Below are positions 45,073-53,561 of a DNA stretch of 64,000 bases, piece by piece (the first letter of the stretch is position 1; each line of letters begins with the position of its first letter). The position numbers and the translations under genes are program-made. Location of the stretch: NCBI GenBank assembly GCA_027485855.1, contig JAIXQD010000001.1:579575-643574 (forward strand), written 5' to 3'. Source of the DNA: Rickettsiales bacterium. GTDB taxonomy: Bacteria > Pseudomonadota > Alphaproteobacteria > G027485855. The notes under the pieces are model-generated. The model was not told the origin of the DNA. It saw only the letters and a program-made list of their open reading frames with translations, and did no database searches.

Positions 45073-47469
45073 ATGTCAGGCATCGACGAAGATAAATTTC
45101 TGCACGACCCCAATGATTACGACCCAGAAGAAGACCTTAAGCGCATTTTGCGCAAGCCCAGCCTTTTTCAAAAAGCCGTTGAGGGCACTATTCGTGGGGT
45201 GGCGCGGGGCTTGCTGCGGGTATTTTTCCGGCTTGAGGTAAGCGGGCTTGAGCATTTCAAAACCGTGGCAGGAAAAAATCAGGTCATTATTGCCAACCAC
45301 ATTTCTTACCTTGATGGTCTGGCCATGGCGGTGATGATGCCCGGCCGGCCGGCCTTTGCCATGAGCAGCAATGTCTATAAAAAAATGACCAAAAATAAAG
45401 CCATGCGCTGGCTGTTTGATAGTTTCGGCATTGTGCCAATTAGCGCGGGGCGTTTTGATGTGGTGGCGACATTATCACGGGTGGCGGCAGCGGGTCGTCC
45501 TGTCATGATTTTCCCGGAAGGGCGCCTCACCACTGACGGCAACATGATGCAGATAAAGGCCGGTGCGGCCATGGTGGCCGACGAAGCCAAAGCCAGCCTT
45601 GTGCCGGTTTATCTTGAAGGCTTTGAGCGCCTCAAGGGCCTCACCCCCGAGCTTGAGCGCGTTTATAATCAGCGCCGTTTTCCAAAATTGCGCATCAAAG
45701 TGCGCGCGCCTGAGCAATTAGATTTAGGCAGCACCACCGGCAAAGAGCGCACCGAAAACGCCGTAGAACAACTGCGCGAAATTATGCATAAGCTGCCCAT
45801 CGACCCGCCCTTAGAGCAACCAACTTTGTTTCAAGCCCTGTGGCAAGCGGCTGAAAATCACGGCTTTAACAGCACAGCGATGATTTCGGCCACGGGTTAT
45901 GTTGGCTATAGCTATCGCGCTATCATCAAAGATGCGCTGCGTTTATCGGCCAGCTTTGCGCGTCATAGTGAGCCGGGCGAAAATGTCGGCCTGCTCTTGC
46001 CCAATGGCACCGATGCGGTCAATAGCTTTTTTGGCCTGCAAGCCGCGGGACGCGTGCCCGCCATGCTCAGCCCGCGTATGTCGACGGCGAACCTTGCCAG
46101 CGTTATTAAAACAGCCGGCATTAAAAATATTATCACCAGCAAAAAAATGCTCACGCCAGAGCTGACACAAATTTGTGCCGAACAAGAGCCGCCGGTTAAA
46201 ATCAAACTGATAGAGGATTTACGCAAAAAAATCCCCGTCACCGGCCGCATCGCCGCCAACTGGGCGCTACGTTCAGGCACATTGCCCATAGCAACGCGTA
46301 AAGCCACCGACCCTGCCGTAATATTTTTTACCGCCGGCAGCACCGGCGTGCCAAAAGGCGTGGCGCTGAGCCATGCTAATTTGCTGAGCAATATCGAGCA
46401 GGTTAAAAGCCGGGCTGGGCTCAACCCCAATGACCGCGTGTTTAATGCCATGCCCATGGCCCACAGCATTGGCCTTACTTGCGGCATGCTCATTCCGCTT
46501 ATTTCTGGGGCGTGCATTCAGCAATATCGCGAGCCCTATAATTTAGCAACCGCCCAAGATGTTGAGAAATATTTCAAGGGTGTGGCCCGCGCCATCTATG
46601 ATTTTGACACACGCGTGCTGATTGGCTCGGATAGTTTTCTCAATGGCGTGGCCGATGTCTCGCGGGCGGATAATTTTAACAATGTGCGCTTAATTTTTTC
46701 TGGCGCAGAAAAGCTGCAAGACAGCACCCGCCAACGCTTTATCGATAGCTACGATAAATTCATCTATGAGGGTTATGGAACAGCCGAAGCCGCACCCATC
46801 ATTGCCATGAACCGCCAAGGCGACCGCAAACACGGCACGGTGGGCAAGTTTCTACCCGGCCTTGAGGTGCGCTTAGAAGAGGCCGCCGGCACTGGCGGCA
46901 GCCGGCTCTTTGTGCGCGGCCCCAATGTGGGTTTAGGTTATTATAAAAATGACCAGCCCGGCGTGTTACAGCCCATCACCGATAAAGATGGCTGGTTTGA
47001 TACGGGCGATATTGTGCGTGTCGATACACAAGGCTTTGTGAGTTATATTGATAAAGCCAGCAATTTTGTGCAGCAAAATAATGCAACTGTATCGCTGAGT
47101 GCCATCGAGCAATCGGCAAAGCAGCTTTGGCCCGAGGCAAAATTAGCCGCTATGGCCAATGCCGCAGGCGGCATTACGCTTTTTACCGATAACGCCACCA
47201 TGAATAATCAACAGGCTGTACAAAGCTTGTTGCCCCAGCATGCGGGCCTTGGCGCGGTCAATCTTGATGTGCGGGTGATTGAGCATTTCCCCATACTGGC
47301 CAGCACCGAAAAACCCGACCGCGCCAGCCTTAGCTTAATGCTGGCTAATGCTGCCGAAATTGTGGTGTCGCGGGCTTCGGCTGTTACTGTTGTGGCGCCC
47401 CAAATTGCCAAGGCCAAACCAGCACCAGCTGTAAAAACCCCGGTTGTAAAAACTATTGAGGCAAAATAG
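45073..47469 (+). CDS. Fused 1-acylglycerophosphate acyltransferase and acyl-activating enzyme (Aas-like)
   Basis: A 798-residue fusion. Residues about 40-250 are a PlsC-type acyltransferase with the NHxxxxD motif in 'IIANHISYLDGLAMAV' and 'FPEGRLTTDGN'. Residues about 270-770 are an AMP-forming acyl-CoA/ACP synthetase, with 'FFTAGSTGVPKGVALSHANLLSN', 'YEGYGTAEAAPIIAMN' and 'GWFDTGDIVRVDTQGFVSYIDKASNFV'. This is the E. coli Aas arrangement, used to re-acylate lysophospholipids. The C-terminal 50 residues are Ala/Val/Lys-rich. The neighbouring lptD suggests a role in outer membrane lipid upkeep; the exact acceptor is inferred. Confidence 0.9.
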   Translation: MSGIDEDKFLHDPNDYDPEEDLKRILRKPSLFQKAVEGTIRGVARGLLRVFFRLEVSGLEHFKTVAGKNQVIIANHISYLDGLAMAVMMPGRPAFAMSSNVYKKMTKNKAMRWLFDSFGIVPISAGRFDVVATLSRVAAAGRPVMIFPEGRLTTDGNMMQIKAGAAMVADEAKASLVPVYLEGFERLKGLTPELERVYNQRRFPKLRIKVRAPEQLDLGSTTGKERTENAVEQLREIMHKLPIDPPLEQPTLFQALWQAAENHGFNSTAMISATGYVGYSYRAIIKDALRLSASFARHSEPGENVGLLLPNGTDAVNSFFGLQAAGRVPAMLSPRMSTANLASVIKTAGIKNIITSKKMLTPELTQICAEQEPPVKIKLIEDLRKKIPVTGRIAANWALRSGTLPIATRKATDPAVIFFTAGSTGVPKGVALSHANLLSNIEQVKSRAGLNPNDRVFNAMPMAHSIGLTCGMLIPLISGACIQQYREPYNLATAQDVEKYFKGVARAIYDFDTRVLIGSDSFLNGVADVSRADNFNNVRLIFSGAEKLQDSTRQRFIDSYDKFIYEGYGTAEAAPIIAMNRQGDRKHGTVGKFLPGLEVRLEEAAGTGGSRLFVRGPNVGLGYYKNDQPGVLQPITDKDGWFDTGDIVRVDTQGFVSYIDKASNFVQQNNATVSLSAIEQSAKQLWPEAKLAAMANAAGGITLFTDNATMNNQQAVQSLLPQHAGLGAVNLDVRVIEHFPILASTEKPDRASLSLMLANAAEIVVSRASAVTVVAPQIAKAKPAPAVKTPVVKTIEAK

Positions 47470-47491
47470 CGCAACAGATAGGTATAAAAAC

Positions 47492-48031
47492 TTAGCGGCT
47501 TTTTATATAGGCAAGGATTTTGCCAAAGTTGCTGATGATGTGCTCGCCCGCAATCGCCGCGGGCGCTTTACCTAAACGATAAATGCGGCCAACGCCTGCG
47601 GCCTGTGCGGCGATACTGTCGCGTGGGTTATCGCCCACGGCAATAGAGGCCGCCATATCTATATCAAGGCTGGCTTGTGCGGCTAAAAACATGCCAGGTG
47701 CTGGTTTGCGCCACTCATGCTCTTGCGCATATTGTGGTAGGCTGGCCTCTGGGTGATAGGGGCAATGCCACACGCCCGCCAAGGGCGCACCCGCCAAGCT
47801 TAGCTCATGCCTCACCCATTGCATCAGCCTATCAAACTCTGCCTCTGTGCCAAGGCCGCGACCAATGCCCGATTGATTGGTACAAACCACCAAAGCATAA
47901 CCAGCCCTATGGGCCGTTTGCAGTAACGCAAAAATACCCTCCTGCCAATCCCAGCGCGCGCGGGTAAAGACATAGCCATGGTCAATATTTATTACACCAT
48001 CGCGGTCTAAAAATAATGCAGCTTTAGGCAT
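47492..48031 (-). CDS. gmhB: D-glycero-D-manno-heptose 1,7-bisphosphate 7-phosphatase
   Basis: A 179-residue HAD phosphatase. 'ALFLDRDGVINIDHGYV' holds the catalytic Asp9 and Asp11. 'VVCTNQSGIGRG' and 'WRKPAPGMFLAAQASLDID' with 'AVGDNPRDSIAAQAAGV' complete the HAD motifs. 'WHCPYHPEA' supplies the Cys/His zinc loop of GmhB. It makes the heptose 1-phosphate used for ADP-heptose, the donor for heptosyltransferases such as the one at 464-1447. A histidinol-phosphatase role is the alternative within this subfamily. Confidence 0.9.
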   Translation of the reverse strand: MPKAALFLDRDGVINIDHGYVFTRARWDWQEGIFALLQTAHRAGYALVVCTNQSGIGRGLGTEAEFDRLMQWVRHELSLAGAPLAGVWHCPYHPEASLPQYAQEHEWRKPAPGMFLAAQASLDIDMAASIAVGDNPRDSIAAQAAGVGRIYRLGKAPAAIAGEHIISNFGKILAYIKSR

Positions 48032-48074
48032 AATCGCTCTTCATAATGGGGCGCGGTGCGCCTATATAACATGA

Positions 48075-48671
48075 ATGAAGAATTTTTTGATTAAGTTTCT
48101 TATTTTTGGAGGAGCGCTGATGTGGCTTTTTAACCCAGCAGCCAAAGCGGCCGCACCCGTAACTGCCGGCAGTGCCTATGATTATAGCTTTACCAGCATT
48201 GATGGCAGCCCGCTGCCACTGGCCAATTTTAGGGGCAAGGTATTGCTGGTAGTCAATACGGCCAGCCAATGCGGCTTTACCAATCAATATACCGATTTGC
48301 AGGCGCTCTATGATCGCTATCGTGAGCGCGGCCTTGTGGTGTTGGGCGTGCCCAGCAATGATTTTGGTCAGCAGGAACCCGGTGCTGAAAGCGAGATTAA
48401 AAAATTCTGCGAAATAAACTTTAATGTCGATTTTCCGCTCACCAGCAAAAATAGCGTCAGCGGCGCAAATGCAGCGCCCTTTTACCAATGGGCGGGCGAA
48501 CAAGCCGGCTTGCTGGGTCGGCCAAAATGGAATTTTCATAAATATCTGATTGGCGCCGATGGTCGTTTTATCGATTGGTATGCATCAACCACCAACCCGC
48601 TCAGCGATAAGCTTGTTGCTGCCATTGAACTTGCCCTAAAACAAATAGAGCCAGAGCAAACACAACCGTGA
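48075..48671 (+). CDS. Glutathione peroxidase family protein, exported
   Basis: A 198-residue peroxidase. Residues 1-26 look like a signal peptide. Catalytic Cys66 lies in 'VVNTASQCGFTNQYTDLQALY'; Gln and Trp of the triad are in 'GVPSNDFGQQEPG' and 'PKWNFHKYLIGADG'. Cys instead of selenocysteine suggests it may use thioredoxin or another periplasmic donor. The next gene starts on its stop codon (GTGA). Confidence 0.9.
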   Translation: MKNFLIKFLIFGGALMWLFNPAAKAAAPVTAGSAYDYSFTSIDGSPLPLANFRGKVLLVVNTASQCGFTNQYTDLQALYDRYRERGLVVLGVPSNDFGQQEPGAESEIKKFCEINFNVDFPLTSKNSVSGANAAPFYQWAGEQAGLLGRPKWNFHKYLIGADGRFIDWYASTTNPLSDKLVAAIELALKQIEPEQTQP

Positions 48672-49303
48672 GCAAGCATAAAGCAAAAATTGTGAGCGCG
48701 CCCTACCCGCCCGATAACCTGCCCGACATCGTCAATAATATATGGCAAGAATTACAAACGGGTGCGGCACAGCGTCAGCATGCTTTTCATACGGCCATGC
48801 TGTGCAACATCGATGCTAACGGTCAACCCACCGGCCGCGTAGTGGTGCTGCGTGGCGCTGATAGCACCACACGGCAAGTTTGGTTCCATACCGATGCCCG
48901 CGGCCCAAAAGTGGCCGCACTTAAAAACAACCCTGCCGCATGTTTTGTTTTTTATGATGCCGCCGCCGGTTTGCAAATCAGAGCCAGCGGCACGGCCAGC
49001 ATTCATCAAACCGATAATATCGCCGACGAGGCTTGGCATAAAACGCGCATTTTTAGCCGGCGCTGTTATTTGATTACAGCGCCACCCGGTACGGTTAGCG
49101 CAAAAGCCGATTCTGGCCTGCCGCCCGAGCTACAAGGCAGCAAGCCCGAACTTTCGGCACATGAGCAAGGCCGTGAGCATTTTTGCGTTATCAGGCTAAC
49201 CTTGCAGCATTTAGACTGGCTGCTGTTAGATGCCCGTGGCCATATTCGTGCCGATTTCAGCTGGCAGCATAATGATTGGCAGGGCCGCTGGTTAATTCCC
49301 TAG
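48668..49303 (+). CDS. Pyridoxamine 5'-phosphate oxidase-like flavoprotein
   Basis: A 211-residue FMN-binding split-barrel protein. 'MLCNIDANGQPTGRVVVLRG' and 'VWFHTDARGPKVAALKNNPAACFVFYDAAAGLQIRASGTA' match PNPOx-family FMN sites. The C-terminal segment 'WLLLDARGHIRADFSW' differs from true PdxH, so it may be a general pyridoxamine-phosphate-oxidase-related protein. The GTG start overlaps the peroxidase stop by four bases. Confidence 0.85.
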   Translation: MSKHKAKIVSAPYPPDNLPDIVNNIWQELQTGAAQRQHAFHTAMLCNIDANGQPTGRVVVLRGADSTTRQVWFHTDARGPKVAALKNNPAACFVFYDAAAGLQIRASGTASIHQTDNIADEAWHKTRIFSRRCYLITAPPGTVSAKADSGLPPELQGSKPELSAHEQGREHFCVIRLTLQHLDWLLLDARGHIRADFSWQHNDWQGRWLIP

Positions 49304-49384
49304 AAATCGGCATCAAGGCTGGACAGCGTGCGCCGGCAAGGCTAATTTAGCGCCATGTTCAACCTTAAAGGTCGGAGTTAGCCT

Positions 49385-49939
49385 ATGATAAAAACGTTCG
49401 CCGCTATGCTAGTGACGTTATTGTTAGCTGTGGCACCCGCCCACGCTAGCGGAGGCCGTACCATGGATTCTGAAAATACTTTAGTGCTGACCCTCAAAGA
49501 TGGCGACGTGCTGATTAAACTGCGCCCAGACCTTGCCCCCAAAACTGTGGCCCGCATCAAAGAGCTGGTGCGTTTAGGTTTCTATGATGGGCTTAAATTC
49601 CATCGGGTGATTGAAGGCTTTATGGCACAAACGGGCGACCCCAAGGGTGATGGCACCGGCGGCTCTGGCCAAAAACTGCCAGCCGAGTTTAACAGCCTCA
49701 GCCACCAGCGCGGCGTTGTTTCAATGGCCCGCGCGCAAGACCCCAACAGCGCCGACAGCCAATTCTTTATTGTGTTTGCCGATGCGTCCTTCCTCGATAA
49801 ACAATATACCGGCTTTGGCGAAGTGGTGCAGGGCATGGAGTTTGTCGATAACATTAAAAAAGGCAGCCGCACGCAAAATGGCTCGGTGAGCGATCCGGAT
49901 AAAATTGTGCGTCTGCGTGTTCAAGCCGACGTGAAATAG
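49385..49939 (+). CDS. Exported cyclophilin-type peptidyl-prolyl isomerase
   Basis: A 184-residue PPIase. A signal peptide ('MLVTLLLAVAPAHAS', cleaved near residue 22) precedes the cyclophilin domain, with 'YDGLKFHRVIEGFMAQTGDPKGDGTGGSG' and 'VVSMARAQDPNSADSQFFIVFADASFLDKQYTGFGEV'. The active-site Arg, Phe and Gln are present. It would assist folding in the periplasm. The ABC exporter gene follows after two bases. Confidence 0.93.
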   Translation: MIKTFAAMLVTLLLAVAPAHASGGRTMDSENTLVLTLKDGDVLIKLRPDLAPKTVARIKELVRLGFYDGLKFHRVIEGFMAQTGDPKGDGTGGSGQKLPAEFNSLSHQRGVVSMARAQDPNSADSQFFIVFADASFLDKQYTGFGEVVQGMEFVDNIKKGSRTQNGSVSDPDKIVRLRVQADVK

Positions 49940-49941
49940 CG

Positions 49942-51702
49942 ATGGCGCCGGCAAACAAAATTAGTTTGCTGCGCCTCATACTACCTTATTTGCGCCCCTA
50001 TCGCTTCATGGTGATAGGGGCGTTTTTATCGCTGATTATCGCTGCGGCAACCGTGCTGGCTTTGGGTCAGGGCTTGCGCGCGGTGATTGATAATGGCTTA
50101 GCTTTGGCCAATGCGTCCGCGCTTAATCAAAGCTTGCTGTGGCTCTTGCTGGCGGTGTTTGTATTGGCCGGCTCTACATATGCGCGCTTTTCGTTAGTGT
50201 CTATACTGGGCGAGCGCGTGGTGATTGATTTGCGCCGCGATATTTATCGGCACCTGCTGCGGCTTGATGCGCAATGGCAAGAGCAAGTGCGCTCGGGCGA
50301 TATTGTCACGCGCCTTACCACCGATGCCACCTTGCTGCAAACTTTGGTTGGTTCATCGGCCTCTATGGCGCTGCGCAATATTTTGCTGCTGCTGGGCGGC
50401 TTGATTTTATTGGCGCTGACCAGCCCTGGCCTCACGCTCACCATTGTTATTGCGGTGCCGCTGGTGGTGGCGCCTATTTTATTTTTAGCCCGACGCGTGC
50501 GCAGCCTCTCGCGTGAAAGCCAAGAGCGCGTGGGCGATGTTGGCGCACACCTTGAGGAATCGGTTAGCCAATTACGCACCATTCAGGCTTTCGGCCATGA
50601 GGCCGCCAGTGAGCAGTTTTTTTCAAGCACTGAAAATCGGGCGTGGCAAAGCGCCAGCAAGCGCATTCGTACCCGTGCGCAACTCACTGCTGCGGCCATT
50701 GGTATAATTTTTGGGGCGATTGGCGTGGTGCTGTGGCTGGGTGGCCATGCCGTGCTGGAAGGCCGCATGAGTGCGGGGCAGCTCTCGGCTTTTATTTTTT
50801 ATGCGGTGTTGGTGGCGGGTGCTGTTGCGGCCATTTCTGAAGTATGGGGCGATGTGATGCGCGCGGCCGGTGCGGCCGAGCGTTTAACCAGCCTGCTGAT
50901 GTTGCGCCCTGCTATTAGTAGCCCCGCTTATCCGCAACCAGCGCCGCCCAGCAATAATGCTGTGGTTGAACTGCAAAATGTGGGTTTCTTTTACCCCTCA
51001 CGCCCTGATTTGGCGGCTTTGCAAAATGTATCTTTTACACTGAAGCCCGGTGAGCATGTGGCACTGGTGGGCCCCAGCGGCGGCGGTAAAAGCACAATTT
51101 TATCTTTGTTGTTGCGCTTCTACGACCCGCAACAAGGGCGCATTTTATTAGGCGGCACCCCCCTGCCAGAGCTTGACCTTGCCGATATTCGCAGCTTGTT
51201 TGGTGTGGTCACGCAAGAGCCAGTTTTATTTAACGGCACCATTGCCGATAATTTGCGCTTTGGCAGGGCAGACGCCACCTTGGCAGAAATGCACGCCGCC
51301 GCCAAAGACGCCAATGCGCTAGAATTTATCGAGCGCTTGCCACAAGGTTTTGACACACAGCTTGGCGCTCGCGGGCAAACACTATCGGGCGGGCAGCGGC
51401 AAAGGTTGGCTTTGGCGCGCACCCTGCTGCGCAACCCCGCAATTTTGCTGCTCGATGAAGCAACCTCGGCCCTTGATGCCGAAAATGAGCATCTGGTCCA
51501 AGAAGCACTGCAAAAACTGATGCATGGGCGCACAACTTTAGTGATTGCCCATAGGCTAGCCACCATCATGCATGCCGATCGTATTTTAGTTTTAGATCAA
51601 GGGCGCATTGTAGCCAGCGGTACACATAACGAGCTTGTGGCGCAAGGCGGGCTTTATGCGCGTTTAGCCGAGCTACAATTTAACAAGCCCCATAACGCTT
51701 AA
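49942..51702 (+). CDS. ABC exporter, MsbA-related
   Basis: A 586-residue half-transporter. Six membrane segments occupy about 20-310; 'LRRDIYRHLLRLDAQWQEQVRSGDIVTRLTTDATLLQ' is a typical exporter coupling-helix region. The ATPase has Walker A 'GPSGGGKSTIL', signature 'LSGGQRQRLALARTLL', 'ILLLDEATSALD' and 'IAHRLATI'. The sequence matches the MsbA-related subfamily common in alphaproteobacteria and may flip lipid A-core or another lipid. Possible overlap of role with the first exporter at 9.8 kb cannot be judged. Confidence 0.9.
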   Translation: MAPANKISLLRLILPYLRPYRFMVIGAFLSLIIAAATVLALGQGLRAVIDNGLALANASALNQSLLWLLLAVFVLAGSTYARFSLVSILGERVVIDLRRDIYRHLLRLDAQWQEQVRSGDIVTRLTTDATLLQTLVGSSASMALRNILLLLGGLILLALTSPGLTLTIVIAVPLVVAPILFLARRVRSLSRESQERVGDVGAHLEESVSQLRTIQAFGHEAASEQFFSSTENRAWQSASKRIRTRAQLTAAAIGIIFGAIGVVLWLGGHAVLEGRMSAGQLSAFIFYAVLVAGAVAAISEVWGDVMRAAGAAERLTSLLMLRPAISSPAYPQPAPPSNNAVVELQNVGFFYPSRPDLAALQNVSFTLKPGEHVALVGPSGGGKSTILSLLLRFYDPQQGRILLGGTPLPELDLADIRSLFGVVTQEPVLFNGTIADNLRFGRADATLAEMHAAAKDANALEFIERLPQGFDTQLGARGQTLSGGQRQRLALARTLLRNPAILLLDEATSALDAENEHLVQEALQKLMHGRTTLVIAHRLATIMHADRILVLDQGRIVASGTHNELVAQGGLYARLAELQFNKPHNA

Positions 51703-51726
51703 GCTCAGCTCTCGGTTATTAAAAAA

Positions 51727-52578
51727 CTAGGCCAGCACGCGCAAGGGCGCTGCTGCCGGAGCCGCTTGCTGCACGGGGGCTGCCAGCGCATTTTCGGCGA
51801 TGGTGCGCAAATCGGCCAAAATATCTTCCTGCCGGCGCAGCAATTGCAAATGCGCGGGCTGCAAGGCCCGTTGTGTTTCTGGCAGGGTTAAAATTGTTTG
51901 ATAGAGCAGGCCCAAATCTTCAAGGCTGCGCTGGCCATTAAATAATATCTGCCGACCCTTCTCGGTGTGGCGGCATAATTGTACCCCGCCCCCAACCTCA
52001 CCATCCGCTGTTGGCGGCAAACAAATAAGCAGCAAATTGGGGCTGAGCGTGGTGAGTACATAATCTTGTGGCTCTTGCTGCTGCCAATTGCCCGACAAAT
52101 GCAAAAACTCTTGCCGTGCCACGCCATGCTGCACTAAGCAGATGCGCTCAAGCAAATGCCCAACACCGGCTAAAAATATATTATCTTCAGGCGCAGCAAG
52201 GCGGCTTGAAAGCACATCCATGGTGGCGGCATCGGCCATGCTGATGGCCAGCACAAAACTTTCAGAATCGGCAAAGCCATTTAAATTTTTGGCCTGCGGA
52301 TGACGACGACGCGCATAAGCCGCAAGGCTGGCATCAAAAGCCGCGGCATGGGCCTTGGCCACTTGCCAATCGCATTGCAATTGGCCTTGATGGCGCAACC
52401 GGCCATTCTCACCCGCCCGCACGGCAATATGCAGCACATTATCGGTAAAAGTATAGGTGACATGGCTGCTATTTTTATCGGCCGCCACAAAGCCCCAGCC
52501 GCGCGCCTGCAAAACAGGCTTTTTCTTACCCTGATGTTGCCACAGAAGGCCGGTTTGTTGCTGTTGATTAGCTGCCAT
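51727..52578 (-). CDS. Protein of unknown function downstream of a CtrA box
   Basis: A 283-residue, apparently soluble cytoplasmic protein: no signal peptide or membrane segment. Two features are visible: 'GFADSESFVLAISMADAATMDVLSSRLAAP' near the middle and a C-terminal helical segment 'AHLQLLRRQEDILADLRTIAENALAAP', followed by an Ala/Pro tail. I recognise no family. Its start faces infA across 169 bases that contain a perfect CtrA box and a GANTC site, so cell-cycle or motility control is plausible. It converges on the ABC exporter gene. Confidence 0.6.
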   Translation of the reverse strand: MAANQQQQTGLLWQHQGKKKPVLQARGWGFVAADKNSSHVTYTFTDNVLHIAVRAGENGRLRHQGQLQCDWQVAKAHAAAFDASLAAYARRRHPQAKNLNGFADSESFVLAISMADAATMDVLSSRLAAPEDNIFLAGVGHLLERICLVQHGVARQEFLHLSGNWQQQEPQDYVLTTLSPNLLLICLPPTADGEVGGGVQLCRHTEKGRQILFNGQRSLEDLGLLYQTILTLPETQRALQPAHLQLLRRQEDILADLRTIAENALAAPVQQAAPAAAPLRVLA

Positions 52579-52611
52579 GCGCCACCTTTATGTGTGGGTT
52601 AACCGCCGACC

Positions 52612-52616
52612 GAATC
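52612..52616. promoter_or_regulatory. GANTC site in the infA/unknown-gene intergenic region
   Basis: GAATC, 34 bases from the start of the unknown gene and 29 bases from the CtrA box. It may be a CcrM methylation site. Confidence 0.3.
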
Positions 52617-52644
52617 ACCTGTCTTGAGAACAGCACAGCCGCAG

Positions 52645-52659
52645 TTAAGAAGCCGTTAA
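52645..52659. promoter_or_regulatory. CtrA box (perfect TTAA-N7-TTAA) between infA and an unknown gene
   Basis: TTAA at 52645-52648, seven bases, TTAA at 52656-52659, inside GTTAAG...GTTAAA. It lies 67 bases from the start of the unknown gene (minus strand) and 89 bases from infA (plus strand). Confidence 0.6.
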
Positions 52660-52747
52660 AACCCCGTCCTTTGCCGAAATCAGCTTGATTTTTTCTGATA
52701 CACAGCGCAGATTGTCGCCTGATTGGTTAACCAAAGGCTTGAGGCGC

Positions 52748-52966
52748 ATGGCAAAAGAAGATTTGTTAGAATTTCCTGGTATTGTCACCGAATTATTGGC
52801 TAACGCCATGTTTAGAGTGAAGCTCGATAATGGCCATGAGGTCATTGCCCACACATCGGGTAAAATGCGTAAAAACCGTATCCGCGTTTTGGCCGGCGAT
52901 AAGGTCAATGTTGAGATGACCCCCTATGACCTCACCAAAGGCCGCATCAATTTCCGCCACAAATAA
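52748..52966 (+). CDS. infA: Translation initiation factor IF-1
   Basis: The standard 72 residues, beginning '[26 protein letters not shown]' and ending '[14 protein letters not shown]', an S1-like OB fold. It binds the ribosomal A site during initiation. GAGG lies just before the ATG. The maf gene begins inside its last 41 bases in another frame, and the order infA, maf, RNase E/G-like, yacG is a known alphaproteobacterial arrangement. Confidence 0.98.
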   Translation: MAKEDLLEFPGIVTELLANAMFRVKLDNGHEVIAHTSGKMRKNRIRVLAGDKVNVEMTPYDLTKGRINFRHK

Positions 52967-53561
52967 AATTTCTGCGAATAATATTTCTGCTTGGCCGCCC
53001 TTTATTCTGGCGTCAGGCTCGCCGCGGCGGCGTGAGTTATTGGCGCAAATTGGCGCAGTGCCCAAGCTTATTATCAATGTCGATATTGATGAAACCCCAC
53101 TGCCGCAAGAATTGCCGCAACACTGCGCTGTGCGTTTGGCCTGCGCCAAAGCCATGGCCGCGCAAGCACTGCATGGCGATGCGCTCATTTTAGCCGCCGA
53201 TACTATTGTTGCCTGCGGGCGGCGCTTTTTGCCCAAGGCCGAGAATGCAGCCGAGGTTATGCGCTGTTTACAGCTTTTATCGGGCCGGCGGCATCGGGTT
53301 TATACCGCTGTTGCGGTAGCACAGGCCGGCACGCTGCGGCATAAGCTAACAAGCAACATGGTACGTTTTAGGCGCTTAAACACGCACGAAATATCGGCTT
53401 ATGCCGAAAGTGGCGATGGTTTTGGCAAAGCCGGCGGTTATGCTTTGCAAGGGGCGGCCGCTCAATTTATTGATTTTATCAGCGGCACGGCCAGTGGCAT
53501 TATTGGTCTGCCACTCGCAGAAACAGCGCAGCTGTTACGCCAAAAAATGCCGCCACCATGA
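52926..53561 (+). CDS. maf: Maf-like nucleotide pyrophosphatase
   Basis: A 211-residue Maf protein. The nucleotide-binding signature is '[20 protein letters not shown]', the catalytic Asp lies in '[21 protein letters not shown]' and '[31 protein letters not shown]' is the conserved end. Maf enzymes hydrolyse non-canonical nucleoside triphosphates. The only ATG in frame is inside infA, giving a 25-residue N-terminal extension before the fold. Confidence 0.92.
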   Translation: MTSPKAASISATNKISANNISAWPPFILASGSPRRRELLAQIGAVPKLIINVDIDETPLPQELPQHCAVRLACAKAMAAQALHGDALILAADTIVACGRRFLPKAENAAEVMRCLQLLSGRRHRVYTAVAVAQAGTLRHKLTSNMVRFRRLNTHEISAYAESGDGFGKAGGYALQGAAAQFIDFISGTASGIIGLPLAETAQLLRQKMPPP

